From Shimia sagamensis (GTDB taxonomy: Bacteria; Pseudomonadota; Alphaproteobacteria; Rhodobacterales; Rhodobacteraceae): a stretch of DNA of 64,000 nt. Positions 18,349 to 25,976 of the stretch are shown one piece after another (the stretch's first letter is position 1; each line of letters begins with the position of its first letter). The stretch lies in assembly GCF_900182745.1 (NCBI RefSeq), contig NZ_FXTY01000001.1:682001-746000 (forward strand), written 5' to 3'. Made by a program: the position numbers and the translations under genes. The notes beneath the pieces were generated by a model. It had not been told where the DNA came from, ran no database searches, and was given only the letters and a program-made list of their open reading frames with translations.

Positions 18349-18990
18349 TTAAAGCGCCGAAAGCAGAGCTTCGTGGCGGCTGGTGTAATCTTTGCGTACT
18401 TCTATCGGTGGCCGCAGACGGATCGACAGACCTTGGATGACTTTGGGATCGGGTACACCAAAGAGTTTGTTGGCCTCCGCAACAGAGAAGCCGGCGATTT
18501 GGGTGGCCTCCATCCAGGCAGAGATCTTGTCGGCCTTCTTAATTTGCGTCTTGAGCCGTTTGGGTGTTTCAGCAGGCAGACCAAAGCGGATGTGGATTGC
18601 GGCCATGAGGCGATCATCTAGTTCGCCGTAGCTTGGACCCACAGCGGTTTTCACTGGCGAGATCATGTCGCCGATCACATATTCAGGCGCGTCATGCAGC
18701 AAGGCGGTTAGGCGGGTTTTGGGCGTGGCGGATTTATACATACGGCCATAAAGCTCTTCGACCAGAAGAGAGTGTTCAGCCACGGAGTAGGCAAAATCGC
18801 CATGTGTCTGGCCATTCCAGCGCGCAACAAAGGCAAGCCCGTGGGCGATGTCTTCAATTTCGATGTCCACGGGGGTGGGGTCCAGAAGGTCCAGTCTGCG
18901 ACCGGACAACATGCGCTGCCATGCTCGTGCCAAAGGGGTGTCTCCCGGTTGTGTGAAACCGGTGTACGCCAGCGATGAGCCGATGCGCAA
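18349..18990 (-). CDS. HD-domain phosphohydrolase (YfbR-like)
   Basis: Up to 213 residues with an HD-type metal phosphohydrolase domain. AEHSLLVEELY gives the first histidine, LLHDAPEYVIGDMISPVK the His-Asp pair and following residues, and KKADKIS the distal aspartate. Related proteins are 5'-nucleotidases acting on dNMPs. The start is uncertain. The longest frame begins at TTG 18990 without a good ribosome-binding site. Another TTG about 19 codons in has GGGAG upstream, and the conserved part begins at MLSGRRLDLLDP (18912). A tiny membrane-peptide frame lies 29 bp upstream on the same strand. Confidence 0.85.
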   Translation of the reverse strand: MRIGSSLAYTGFTQPGDTPLARAWQRMLSGRRLDLLDPTPVDIEIEDIAHGLAFVARWNGQTHGDFAYSVAEHSLLVEELYGRMYKSATPKTRLTALLHDAPEYVIGDMISPVKTAVGPSYGELDDRLMAAIHIRFGLPAETPKRLKTQIKKADKISAWMEATQIAGFSVAEANKLFGVPDPKVIQGLSIRLRPPIEVRKDYTSRHEALLSAL

Positions 18991-19019
18991 CAGTCAGGAT
19001 GATCGGGGATGTGCAGGCG

Positions 19020-19118
19020 TCAACCTGCGGCCACACCAGATGTGATCAGCGCATTTGCAATCACGATAAACGTGCCCATCAACAAGACGGCGGGGATGAA
19101 GAAAGCAGACCGAAACAT
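19020..19118 (-). CDS. Possible 32-residue single-pass membrane peptide
   Basis: ATG at 19118 to TGA at 19020 encodes 32 residues. Nearly all of it is one hydrophobic helix with a short basic start (MFRSAFF) and a core of AVLLMGTFIVIANALI. Such organisation is unlikely by chance in this 57% G+C DNA, but no clear Shine-Dalgarno sequence precedes it. The stop is 29 bp before the HD hydrolase frame, so they could be co-transcribed. I know of no family for it. It could also be fortuitous. Confidence 0.4.
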   Translation of the reverse strand: MFRSAFFIPAVLLMGTFIVIANALITSGVAAG

Positions 19119-19482
19119 GTATTGTTCATGCCGCGGAATTGGTGTGCAAATTACTAATACGCAGGGATTTCTTAATCTTTTGGTTAGCAATCCGTTAATG
19201 GGATAGGTGGCGCTATGCGGCGGCGAGCGGATGCCACGCTGAAGGGTATCTTGTCTGCTTGGTCACAAAAATGCCACATTTGGAACGCACCCTATATTGT
19301 GTCGGGATCACGTGCTGCCACAAAACAACGTGATCAGGCGTGTTTTGTAAAAGCGCGACGCGATACCGACATCACTAGCGAGGGGGGCACGTTTTCAAAT
19401 CGGCTTCCTCCCGCGTGTCCCCCTCTCCAACCTCAACGACATTGATCCAATTGGGTCAATCTGCGCGAGAAAGGAGAGCGCT
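19119..19482. other. Non-coding interval before the small secreted protein
   Basis: About 360 bp with no frame I trust. It ends in AGAAAGGAGAGCGCT, the ribosome-binding site for the following gene. The promoter of that gene, and possibly a leftward promoter for the small membrane peptide and HD gene, must lie here. I saw no strong hairpin or operator. Confidence 0.4.
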
Positions 19483-19800
19483 ATGTTTAAGCGAGTAGTA
19501 GGAGCAGCCTTGCTGTTTGGCATGGCCGCAGCAGCCCCGCCGGCCAATGCCGCCGGATGTGCGATGCGTGACATCGTGGTGGAGCGGTTGCAGAGCAAAT
19601 ACGCCGAAGCGATGGTCGCAGGCGGGCTACAGGGCTCCAATGACAACAAGTTGACCATGCTGGAGGTGTGGTCATCTGAGAAAACTGGGACATTTACGGT
19701 GATTATGACCAATGCGCAGGGGCTGTCCTGCATCTTGGCGGCCGGAACGGACTGGTTTCAACAAGAGGCGGAGCTGCCGCCTGACGGAATCGAAGGTTAA
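19483..19800 (+). CDS. Small secreted protein of unknown function
   Basis: A 105-residue protein with a clear Sec signal peptide: basic MFKR, hydrophobic core VVGAALLFGMAAAA and cleavage probably after ANA at about residue 23. The mature part of about 80 residues has cysteines in GCAMRD and LSCILAAG that could form a disulfide, and ends in an acidic tail. I do not recognise the domain. AAAGGAG stands 7 nt before the ATG. It precedes ahcY by 82 bp on the same strand, though ahcY seems to have its own promoter, so a shared function is not implied. Confidence 0.8.
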   Translation: MFKRVVGAALLFGMAAAAPPANAAGCAMRDIVVERLQSKYAEAMVAGGLQGSNDNKLTMLEVWSSEKTGTFTVIMTNAQGLSCILAAGTDWFQQEAELPPDGIEG

Positions 19801-19819
19801 GGTCCAGCGCCTAGTAACG

Positions 19820-19848
19820 TTGTAGAAAGACCTTCTGAGTGTTATCTG
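19820..19848 (+). promoter_or_regulatory. Possible promoter of ahcY
   Basis: TTGTAG (19820-19825) and TATCTG (19843-19848) are 17 bp apart and about 35 bp upstream of the ahcY ATG. The hexamers are imperfect. The match rests on spacing and position only. Confidence 0.35.
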
Positions 19849-19882
19849 GTCGCCAAAGCAAACCCGTAAGGAGCTGGGCGCA

Positions 19883-21265
19883 ATGGCGACCGATTACACA
19901 GTAAAAGATATTTCCCTGGCCGATTTTGGCCGCAAGGAACTTGATATTGCCGAAACCGAGATGCCGGGCCTGATGGCGCTGCGCGAGGAATTTGGCGAAA
20001 GCAAACCACTCACGGGCGCGCGCATTGTTGGCTCGCTGCACATGACCATTCAGACCGCGTGTCTGATTGAAACGCTGGTGGCGCTGGGCGCGGATGTGCG
20101 CTGGGCAAGCTGCAACATCTTCTCCACACAGGACCACGCAGCGGCGGCAATTGCGGCGGCAGGCGTTCCTGTGTTTGCGATCAAAGGTCAGTCGCTGGAA
20201 GAGCACTGGGATTACTTGGACAAGTCGTTCATGTTCCCTGAGGGCGCAAACCTGATCTTGGATGATGGTGGTGACGCAACCCTGTACGTGCTGTTGGGTG
20301 CAAAGGCGGAAGCTGGCGAAGACCTCGGCGTGCCAACGTCTGAGGAAGAAGAAGCCATTCACGCGCAGATCAAAAAGCGTATGGCGGCAAGCCCTGGCTG
20401 GTTCACCAAAACACGCGCCGACATCATGGGTGTGTCTGAAGAAACCACCACAGGCGTACACCGCTTGTATGATTTGCACAAAAAGGGCGAATTGCCTTTC
20501 CCTGCGATCAACGTGAACGACTCTGTCACCAAGTCGAAATTCGACAACAAATACGGCTGTAAAGAGAGCCTGGTTGATGGCATCCGCCGCGCAACCGACA
20601 CGATGATGGCTGGTAAAGTGGCCGTGGTTTGTGGCTATGGCGACGTTGGCAAAGGCTCTGCTGCGTCGCTTTCTGGTGCAGGTGCACGTGTGAAAGTGAC
20701 CGAAGCGGATCCGATCTGTGCCTTGCAGGCGGCGATGGACGGCTATGAGGTTGTGCTGCTGGAAGAGTCGCTGGACGCGGATCTGTTCATCACCACCACC
20801 GGCAACAAAGACGTGATCCGCATCGAGCATATGCGCGAGATGAAGGACATGGCGATTGTTGGCAACATCGGCCACTTCGACAATGAAATTCAGGTCGCAA
20901 GCCTGAAAAACCACAAATGGACCAACATCAAAGAGCAAGTGGATATGATCGAGATGCCATCTGGCAACCGGTTGATCCTGCTCTCGGAAGGTCGTTTGTT
21001 GAACCTTGGCAATGCCACCGGTCACCCGTCCTTTGTGATGTCCGCATCCTTCACCAACCAGGTGCTGGCGCAGATCGAGCTGTTCACCAAAGGCGACGAC
21101 TATCAGAACGAAGTCTATATCCTGCCCAAACATCTGGATGAGAAAGTGGCTGCGTTGCACCTCGCCAAAGTGGGCGCGAAGCTCAGCAAGCTGTCCCCAG
21201 AGCAAGCGGCGTACATTGGTGTGTCCCCTGAGGGTCCGTTTAAGCCGGAACACTACCGCTACTAA
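19883..21265 (+). CDS. ahcY: S-adenosylhomocysteine hydrolase
   Basis: A 460-residue cytoplasmic enzyme that reversibly splits S-adenosylhomocysteine to adenosine and homocysteine, removing the inhibitor of methyltransferases. It has the adenosine-binding N-terminal segment ([17 protein letters not shown]), catalytic KGETxE-like region replaced here by [11 protein letters not shown] as is usual, the NAD-binding motif [14 protein letters not shown], and the C-terminal PEHYRY that closes the neighbouring active site. AAGGAG lies 10 nt before the ATG. In relatives ahcY sits close to regA. Here other genes separate them by 6 kb. A strong terminator follows. Confidence 0.97.
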   Translation: MATDYTVKDISLADFGRKELDIAETEMPGLMALREEFGESKPLTGARIVGSLHMTIQTACLIETLVALGADVRWASCNIFSTQDHAAAAIAAAGVPVFAIKGQSLEEHWDYLDKSFMFPEGANLILDDGGDATLYVLLGAKAEAGEDLGVPTSEEEEAIHAQIKKRMAASPGWFTKTRADIMGVSEETTTGVHRLYDLHKKGELPFPAINVNDSVTKSKFDNKYGCKESLVDGIRRATDTMMAGKVAVVCGYGDVGKGSAASLSGAGARVKVTEADPICALQAAMDGYEVVLLEESLDADLFITTTGNKDVIRIEHMREMKDMAIVGNIGHFDNEIQVASLKNHKWTNIKEQVDMIEMPSGNRLILLSEGRLLNLGNATGHPSFVMSASFTNQVLAQIELFTKGDDYQNEVYILPKHLDEKVAALHLAKVGAKLSKLSPEQAAYIGVSPEGPFKPEHYRY

Positions 21266-21291
21266 GCTGAATTAGTGACTGATTTTGAGAG

Positions 21292-21320
21292 CGGCGTCCC
21301 GGATTGGGGCGCCGTTTTTT
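21292..21320 (+). terminator. Intrinsic terminator of ahcY
   Basis: A 9-bp stem CGGCGTCCC (21292-21300) / GGGGCGCCG (21306-21314) with one G-T pair and a 5-nt loop, followed by TTTTTT at 21315-21320. Confidence 0.88.
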
Positions 21321-21451
21321 GTTGGACGGGGCGAAAACAACGGGAAAATCAGTTTTGATACCAAATCACCTAGAAGGACAGTGGCAACTTAGGGTAGAGG
21401 CTTTTGTCGGCTTGGTGTGAATTTATCTCGAGAAGGACTAAGCGAAGCCCC

Positions 21452-21850
21452 ATGAGCTATTCATTTTCAGGGTTCTTCATCAAGAACCGTCAAATTAACT
21501 CAGCAACTTTTCGTGAAGGTCATGTCTATCGTGAAATCACTGATCCCTTTGTGGGATGCGGCATTCTGACTCCTAACATGCAACCGTCGTTCTCCGATTG
21601 CATCAATTACCTCAACAGTTTGGGTGTTTCCGACAGCGACTGGATTTTCGTTGTCTATCAAACTTGGGCAGGGCCTGTGGACTACGTATTGGCAATTGGC
21701 TCACGAGCTGGAAAGCCGTTCGGGCCTATTGAAGGAGACGGCGACCCAGCAGAAGAGGCATTTTATGAAGCTTTGGACGCATTCGGCCTGCAGGAAGGTG
21801 CCGGAATCTATTTTGCTCCGCTTGAACGTGGGTTCTGGGGCGACGATTGA
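21452..21850 (+). CDS. Orphan hypothetical protein, low G+C
   Basis: A 132-residue soluble protein from the ATG at 21452 (MSYSFSGFFIKN). An upstream in-frame TTG at 21404 is less convincing. AAGGA lies 14 nt upstream, a long spacing. The protein has no signal peptide or membrane segment. It is aromatic-rich (DWIFVVYQTWAGPVDYVLAIG) and acidic at the C terminus. Its base composition is visibly lower in G+C than the flanks, and no neighbour is related, suggesting later acquisition. The size and character recall polymorphic-toxin immunity proteins, but I see no toxin gene and do not assign a function. Confidence 0.6.
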   Translation: MSYSFSGFFIKNRQINSATFREGHVYREITDPFVGCGILTPNMQPSFSDCINYLNSLGVSDSDWIFVVYQTWAGPVDYVLAIGSRAGKPFGPIEGDGDPAEEAFYEALDAFGLQEGAGIYFAPLERGFWGDD

Positions 21851-21902
21851 TGCCACAACAAAGTCGCCCACAGCCTTTCCATCCCTGATAAAAAGCGTGC
21901 AT

Positions 21903-21918
21903 GCCCTGAAATCAGGGC
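21903..21918. repeat. Perfect 7-bp palindrome between convergent genes
   Basis: GCCCTGA (21903-21909) and TCAGGGC (21912-21918) are separated by AA. The palindrome lies between the convergent orphan gene and the VOC gene. No T run follows directly, so it is not a typical terminator. It could be a dispersed short palindrome or a protein site. Confidence 0.45.
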
Positions 21919-21995
21919 GTTGCCACCTCTTCTCGCTTTTTCAGTCTGAATTATCGCCCAACTGCTGGTCGCAAGTGAAAAATCTAGAGAATCTG

Positions 21996-22412
21996 TCACC
22001 CGTCCCGCCCAGGCTCATTTGGATCGCTTGCATAAATCGCGATTTTGTTGCCGTCTTGGTCGCGCAGGTAGCTGACGTAGAAATGGGGGCCGTAGTTGGC
22101 GCGAAAGCCGGGTTGGCCTTCGTCTGTCCCCCCAGCGGCGAGGGCGGCGGCGTGCAGTCGGCGGACCTGCGCTTGGCTTGTGGCTTCAAAGGCCACCATG
22201 GTGCCGTTGCCAGCGGAGGCGGCTTGGGTATTAAACGGGGGTTTTACGTAGAAATCGGGCAGCAGTGGGCGTTGGCCTTCGGGGACAGGCAGTGCGTAGC
22301 TGAGGCCTTCGGGGCCTTCTTTTACGCTGTAGCCTAGGGCGGGCAGGAACGCCGCGTAAAAGCGTTTGGCGCGGGGGATGTCGTTGCTGCCAACACAGAC
22401 GTAACCGATCAT
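21996..22412 (-). CDS. VOC family (glyoxalase-like) protein
   Basis: A 138-residue protein of the vicinal oxygen chelate fold, with IGYVCVGSNDIPRAKRFYAAF at the start of the first beta-alpha-beta-beta-beta unit and FYVSYLRDQDGNKIAIYA at the end of the second. Members include glyoxalase I, dioxygenases and resistance proteins. A metal ligand set is not obvious enough to name a reaction. Its ATG overlaps the stop of the upstream oxidoreductase gene as ATGA, so the two are translationally coupled and probably act on related small molecules. Confidence 0.85.
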   Translation of the reverse strand: MIGYVCVGSNDIPRAKRFYAAFLPALGYSVKEGPEGLSYALPVPEGQRPLLPDFYVKPPFNTQAASAGNGTMVAFEATSQAQVRRLHAAALAAGGTDEGQPGFRANYGPHFYVSYLRDQDGNKIAIYASDPNEPGRDG

Positions 22413-23407
22413 TGGGGGATGTCCTTTCCTAGCGCGGCCGCTTCCCAGTCTGTTAGGAATTGCATGATCTCCAGACTGTCGGATAGGCGGGGTGAGGGGC
22501 GCGGGGCTTCTTTAGGGCCTGTTGCTAGCGCGCGCTCGACCATTTTGACCTGATGATAAAACGCGTCGTGTTCGGTTTTGACAACGATGTCGCGGGCGGG
22601 GCCGTCATACGGTTGCCAGATCATGTGATTTTCACCAGCAACTGGCAGCCAGGGGTTGGTGGCAAATCGCAACGTGCCTTTGGTGGTCACGATCTCAAAC
22701 GCGTGGGCCATGCCGTGACTGTCTGTGCTCATCAGATTGGCGAACACACCGTTGTCAAAGCGGACGGAGAGGCTGGCGTCTTGTAAGGTGTCGTCTTTGC
22801 CGATGTTGCCGTGCGCGGCGATGGATCGGTTGGCAAAGGTCTCTTCGCCACACATGGTTTGCACCACCAAGTGCAAAAGCGAGGCCGGGTAGCAGCCGAG
22901 ATTGTAGAGCGTGCCACCGCCTGCGGAGTTCACCACTTGCCAGATGTCAGCGGCGTAGAAGCCGGAGACGGAGCGCAGCTCGCCAACAGACGGATCACGC
23001 AGGACGGTGACCAGTTGCTGCATGACGGGATGCGCGAGGTACATGAGACCTTCGGCAAAGAAGATGTTGGCAGCTTGCACGGAGGCGATCAGCGCATTGG
23101 CGTCCTCCATGGTAGTGGTCAGGGATTTCTCACAGAGCACCGGTTTGCCTGCGGCCATGGCGGCTTCGGTGGCGGCGCGGTGCAGGTGGTTTGGTAGGGC
23201 GATGTAGATCACGTCCACATCCGGGTTGGCAAAGAGCTCTGTTTGATCGGTCGTGGTTTCAGTGACGCTATACTGAGCGGAGAGGTCCGAAAGCGCGGCT
23301 TCGTTGCGGCCACACAGCATCGTCACAGAAGAGCTGTCGCTGTCGCGAATGGCGCCCAGCATGGCGTGAGTTATGAAGCCGGTTCCAAGGATACCCCAAC
23401 GCAACAT
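22409..23407 (-). CDS. Gfo/Idh/MocA family oxidoreductase
   Basis: A 332-residue NAD(P)-dependent oxidoreductase. The N-terminal Rossmann motif is WGILGTGFI, then IYIALPNHLHRAATEAAMAAGK and the catalytic-site lysine in VLCEKSLTT. The C-terminal beta-sheet domain includes NLGCYPASLLH, where family members place the active-site residues. Substrates are usually sugars, inositols or dihydrodiols. The class resembling trans-1,2-dihydrobenzene-diol dehydrogenase is closest by eye. GGGAG precedes the ATG at 23407. It overlaps the VOC gene by 4 bp. A MerR/LiuR-like palindrome lies about 110 bp upstream, shared with the divergent DUF2853 gene. Confidence 0.88.
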   Translation of the reverse strand: MLRWGILGTGFITHAMLGAIRDSDSSSVTMLCGRNEAALSDLSAQYSVTETTTDQTELFANPDVDVIYIALPNHLHRAATEAAMAAGKPVLCEKSLTTTMEDANALIASVQAANIFFAEGLMYLAHPVMQQLVTVLRDPSVGELRSVSGFYAADIWQVVNSAGGGTLYNLGCYPASLLHLVVQTMCGEETFANRSIAAHGNIGKDDTLQDASLSVRFDNGVFANLMSTDSHGMAHAFEIVTTKGTLRFATNPWLPVAGENHMIWQPYDGPARDIVVKTEHDAFYHQVKMVERALATGPKEAPRPSPRLSDSLEIMQFLTDWEAAALGKDIPQ

Positions 23408-23516
23408 ACCGCTCTCCCGTGCTGTGGTTTGGCAAGAAGACCAGCCTAGGCAGCGATTCTGTAAATGGCCAGTATGATCTGTGCTAAGGGGGAACGGGCG
23501 CGGTCTTTCCCCTTAA

Positions 23517-23532
23517 TTGACGTCCACGTCAA
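23517..23532. promoter_or_regulatory. Perfect TTGACGT-CC-ACGTCAA palindrome, candidate MerR/LiuR-type operator
   Basis: TTGACGT (23517-23523) and ACGTCAA (23526-23532) with CC between, in the divergent region of the Gfo/Idh and DUF2853 genes. The sequence resembles sites of LiuR, a MerR-family regulator of branched-chain amino-acid and fatty-acid breakdown in proteobacteria. No merR gene is in the window, so the regulator would be elsewhere. Confidence 0.55.
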
Positions 23533-23607
23533 CTGTAGAACAAGCTTCAAGGACACCGCGCAGAACGCAACTTTGAGCGCATTTATCGACAATTGGGAGA
23601 ATATCAG

Positions 23608-23949
23608 ATGGGCAAACGGGACGAGTTGATCGCGAAATATGCAGACGATCTGAAAAACAAATGTGGCATCGAGCCGGATATGACGCTGTTGGAAAAGGTG
23701 ACCATCGGCTGTGGTCCGGCGATCTATAATGATGACGCGTCCACTGTGGCTGGCTCCCAGCCAGAGGAATTGGAAACGGTGAAAAACAACTTCCTGATCA
23801 AGAAGTTGGGTATGAGCGATGGCCCCGCACTCATGGATGCCATCAACTCTGTGATTGAGACTTACGGCAAGTCAGAGCGTAACAAGTATCGGGCTGTTGT
23901 TTACTACATGCTGACGAAACACTTCGGCAAAGAGGCCCACTACGGGTAA
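23608..23949 (+). CDS. DUF2853 family protein
   Basis: A 113-residue all-alpha cytoplasmic protein that matches the DUF2853 family in character: MGKRDELIAKYADDL, then KVTIGCGPAIYNDDASTVAG and the C-terminal RAVVYYMLTKHFGKE. Its function is unknown. The start is the ATG at 23608 with GGGAGA 6-8 nt upstream. A TTG at 23593 falls inside the ribosome-binding region. It stands alone between a probable MerR-type operator upstream and a terminator downstream. Confidence 0.88.
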   Translation: MGKRDELIAKYADDLKNKCGIEPDMTLLEKVTIGCGPAIYNDDASTVAGSQPEELETVKNNFLIKKLGMSDGPALMDAINSVIETYGKSERNKYRAVVYYMLTKHFGKEAHYG

Positions 23950-23969
23950 AACCACCACTCGCGGTTTGG

Positions 23970-24003
23970 CGCGTCCGGGACCTGAGGGTTTCGGGCGCGT
24001 TTT
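23970..24003 (+). terminator. Intrinsic terminator of the DUF2853 gene
   Basis: An 8-bp stem CGCGTCCG (23970-23977) / CGGGCGCG (23992-23999) with one G-T pair, followed by TTTT. Confidence 0.7.
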
Positions 24004-24044
24004 GCGTTTGGTTGCCAAAGTGCTGCTGGAACCGCTCGGATTGT

Positions 24045-24204
24045 AGGTACTTGATAATTGAACTGATTGGTTCAATTGGGCTACACAAGTCTTGTCGGGC
24101 TAGGATGGCCGGACCCAAGTTTACAGAACGCGTGTGGTGGTATGGGATACACGCGGGGTGGCATAGGGGGTCTGGCTGGAGCGGAGACAGGCCCCCTATG
24201 TTTT
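24045..24204 (+). ncRNA. Candidate structured small RNA
   Basis: No credible protein frame lies between the DUF2853 terminator and the convergent EVE gene, yet a very strong plus-strand terminator ends at 24204. Just upstream is another hairpin, CGCGTGT (24129-24135) / ACACGCG (24149-24155). TTGATA near 24050 may be a -35 element, but the promoter and 5' end are not certain. A terminator without a gene implies a short transcript. I cannot match it to a known RNA family. Confidence 0.45.
24162..24204 (+). terminator. Strong intrinsic terminator with no coding gene upstream
   Basis: A 13-bp stem (24162-24174 with 24188-24200), starting CATAGGGGG and ending CCCCCTATG, with a single G-T pair and a 13-nt loop, followed by TTTTATTT. 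On the opposite strand no T run follows, so it acts on rightward transcription. Confidence 0.85.
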
Positions 24205-24324
24205 ATTTACCGGAGCAATTCCGGGCGGATGTTTGGCGCGGCTCTTAGGTGAGCGGCGCCATTTTGTGTTGTTACAGAGGGCATAGCACGGCTTGGATAG
24301 CGCAAAGACCCTGGCTCTCTGAGG

Positions 24325-24744
24325 TCAGTCTTGTGTGCCGCTGAGCTCGAGGATGATGTTCCATTCCTCTTCGGTGACTGGCTGCACAGACAGACGAGAG
24401 CTTTTTACCAGCACCATTTCGGTCAAACGCGGGTCGGCTTTGATCATGTCGAGGGACACTGGAATCTTCACTGGCGCGATGGCTTTGATGTCGACACAGT
24501 CCCAACGGTCATCTTCTGTGGTGCTGTCCTGATGCGCCTTGGCGCAGACCTCAACAATGCCAACCACCGATTTTTCTTTTTGAGAATGGTAGAAAAAGCC
24601 GCGATCACCCACGGCCATTTCCCGCATAAAATTGCGCGCCTGATAATTGCGCACGCCGTCCCATTCCTCACCGGCGTCGCCTTTGGCCACCTGTTGGTCC
24701 CAGCCCCAGGTGGAGGGTTCGGATTTGAACAGCCAGTAGCGCAT
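24325..24744 (-). CDS. EVE domain-containing protein
   Basis: A 139-residue single-domain EVE protein (PUA-like fold), recognised by MRYWLFKSEPSTWGWDQ, WDGVRNYQARNFMREM and GDRGFFYHSQKEKSVVG. Human THYN1 is a homologue. EVE domains bind modified bases in DNA or RNA, such as 5-methylcytosine derivatives, but no enzymatic role is established for stand-alone bacterial forms. The ATG overlaps the stop of the YciI gene in TGATG. It is last in the leftward run tsaD, gpsA, yciI-like, EVE. Confidence 0.92.
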   Translation of the reverse strand: MRYWLFKSEPSTWGWDQQVAKGDAGEEWDGVRNYQARNFMREMAVGDRGFFYHSQKEKSVVGIVEVCAKAHQDSTTEDDRWDCVDIKAIAPVKIPVSLDMIKADPRLTEMVLVKSSRLSVQPVTEEEWNIILELSGTQD

Positions 24745-25019
24745 CAGCCCAGCACCTTGTTCCAGGCCTTGAGCTCTACCGACTCAAACAGGTCGGCAGC
24801 TTTGTAGGGGTCATTTGCAGCCCAGGTCTCGGCCTCAGCCATGTCAGCTACGTTCAGGATGATCAGGGAGCCGCACATGCCACCGGTGTCATCCAGAAAC
24901 GGGCCCGCCATCATGATCGTATCACCGGAGCCTTTCAGATAGGCAACATGGGCGTCGCGGTTGGCTTTGCGGATGTCCAGCGCGCCGGGTTTGTCTTTGG
25001 CGATGAGTGCGATCAGCAT
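24744..25019 (-). CDS. YciI family protein
   Basis: A 91-residue YciI-like protein of the ferredoxin-like dimeric alpha-beta barrel superfamily. It shows MLIALIAKDKPGALDIRKANRDAH-type spacing with the conserved histidine in DAHVAYL and the Asp in FLDDTGG, and DPYKAADLFESVEL near the end. The fold is like muconolactone isomerase, but the bacterial function is unknown. It lies 3 bp after gpsA and overlaps the EVE gene by one base, so it belongs to the tsaD-gpsA operon. Confidence 0.88.
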   Translation of the reverse strand: MLIALIAKDKPGALDIRKANRDAHVAYLKGSGDTIMMAGPFLDDTGGMCGSLIILNVADMAEAETWAANDPYKAADLFESVELKAWNKVLG

Positions 25020-25022
25020 GAA

Positions 25023-25976
25023 TTATTCCTCCTTGGGGGGTCTTGCGAGCAGCATTTCCATGGCGTCGCGAATTTGCAAGCCCCCATCAAGGATGGCGAC
25101 GACGGCTTGGGTGATGGGCATGTCAACGTGCATGGCTTTGGCGCGGGCCAGCGCGGCGCGGGCAGTTGCGGCCCCTTCGACGGTGACCGTGGGATCATAG
25201 GCATCGCCGCGCCCCAGAGAGAGGCCAAAGCTGTAGTTGCGCGATTGATCAGACGAGCAGGTCAGAGTGAGGTCGCCAAAACCTGATAGCCCAGAAAGTG
25301 TGTCAGGTTTGGCCCCCAAGGCCTGTGCCATGCGTTTCATTTCGGCATAGCCACGGGTCATCAGAGCGGCGCGAGCACTGTCGCCCAGACCCGCGCCAAT
25401 GGCGATTCCGCAGGCGATGGCAATCACGTTTTTGAGTGCGCCGCCCAGCTCTGCACCGACGGTGTCCGTGGTGCGGTAAATGCGCAGGTTGGGCGAAATC
25501 AGTCTCTGTTGTAGGGATTTTCCGGTGTTTTCGTCCGGGACGGCCAGTGTGAGCGCGGTCGGCAGACCACGTGCAATGTCAGCGGCGAAGCTTGGCCCGG
25601 TGAGGATGGCAGGGGTGGCCTCTGGCAACACATCGCGGATCACGGCAACGGGGCCGAGCTGTGTGCCAAGCTCGACGCCTTTACAGCAGGCGATTAGGGT
25701 GCGGCCGGTGAGCTCCGGGTGGGTTTCCAAGAGCCCGCGCAGCTTTTGCATGGGCACGGCCAATAGAACCACATCGGTGAGTGCATCGGCAAAATCGGCA
25801 GTAACAGAGACTGTTTTTGGCAATTTAACGCCCGGCAAGCGTGGGTTGGCGCGGGTGTCCATCATGGTTCTGGCGGCATCCGCGCTGCGGGCCCAAAGGG
25901 TCACATTGGTGCCACTGTGGGCAAAGGCCACAGCCAGGGCGGTGCCAAAGGCACCGGAGCCAAGAACGGAGATCAT
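25023..25976 (-). CDS. gpsA: NAD(P)-dependent glycerol-3-phosphate dehydrogenase
   Basis: A 317-residue cytoplasmic enzyme that reduces dihydroxyacetone phosphate to sn-glycerol 3-phosphate for phospholipid synthesis. The N-terminal [13 protein letters not shown] is the Rossmann motif. LIACCKGVE contains the catalytic-region lysine, and [19 protein letters not shown] and [12 protein letters not shown] are C-terminal domain signatures. The start at 25976 overlaps the tsaD stop as ATGA. The much longer frame upstream lies inside tsaD and is not part of the protein. The length matches the family. Confidence 0.95.
   Translation of the reverse strand: MISVLGSGAFGTALAVAFAHSGTNVTLWARSADAARTMMDTRANPRLPGVKLPKTVSVTADFADALTDVVLLAVPMQKLRGLLETHPELTGRTLIACCKGVELGTQLGPVAVIRDVLPEATPAILTGPSFAADIARGLPTALTLAVPDENTGKSLQQRLISPNLRIYRTTDTVGAELGGALKNVIAIACGIAIGAGLGDSARAALMTRGYAEMKRMAQALGAKPDTLSGLSGFGDLTLTCSSDQSRNYSFGLSLGRGDAYDPTVTVEGAATARAALARAKAMHVDMPITQAVVAILDGGLQIRDAMEMLLARPPKEE

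Noticed and set aside
19801..19882. Possible S-adenosylhomocysteine riboswitch before ahcY
   Set aside because: The leader is only about 80 bp and I could not find the conserved core or the expected pseudoknot pairings.
19811..21253. Open frame of 480 codons antisense to ahcY
   Set aside because: It lies wholly opposite a highly conserved gene, has no recognisable domain and is rich in His, Arg and Cys, as expected from the reverse complement of a G+C-biased gene.
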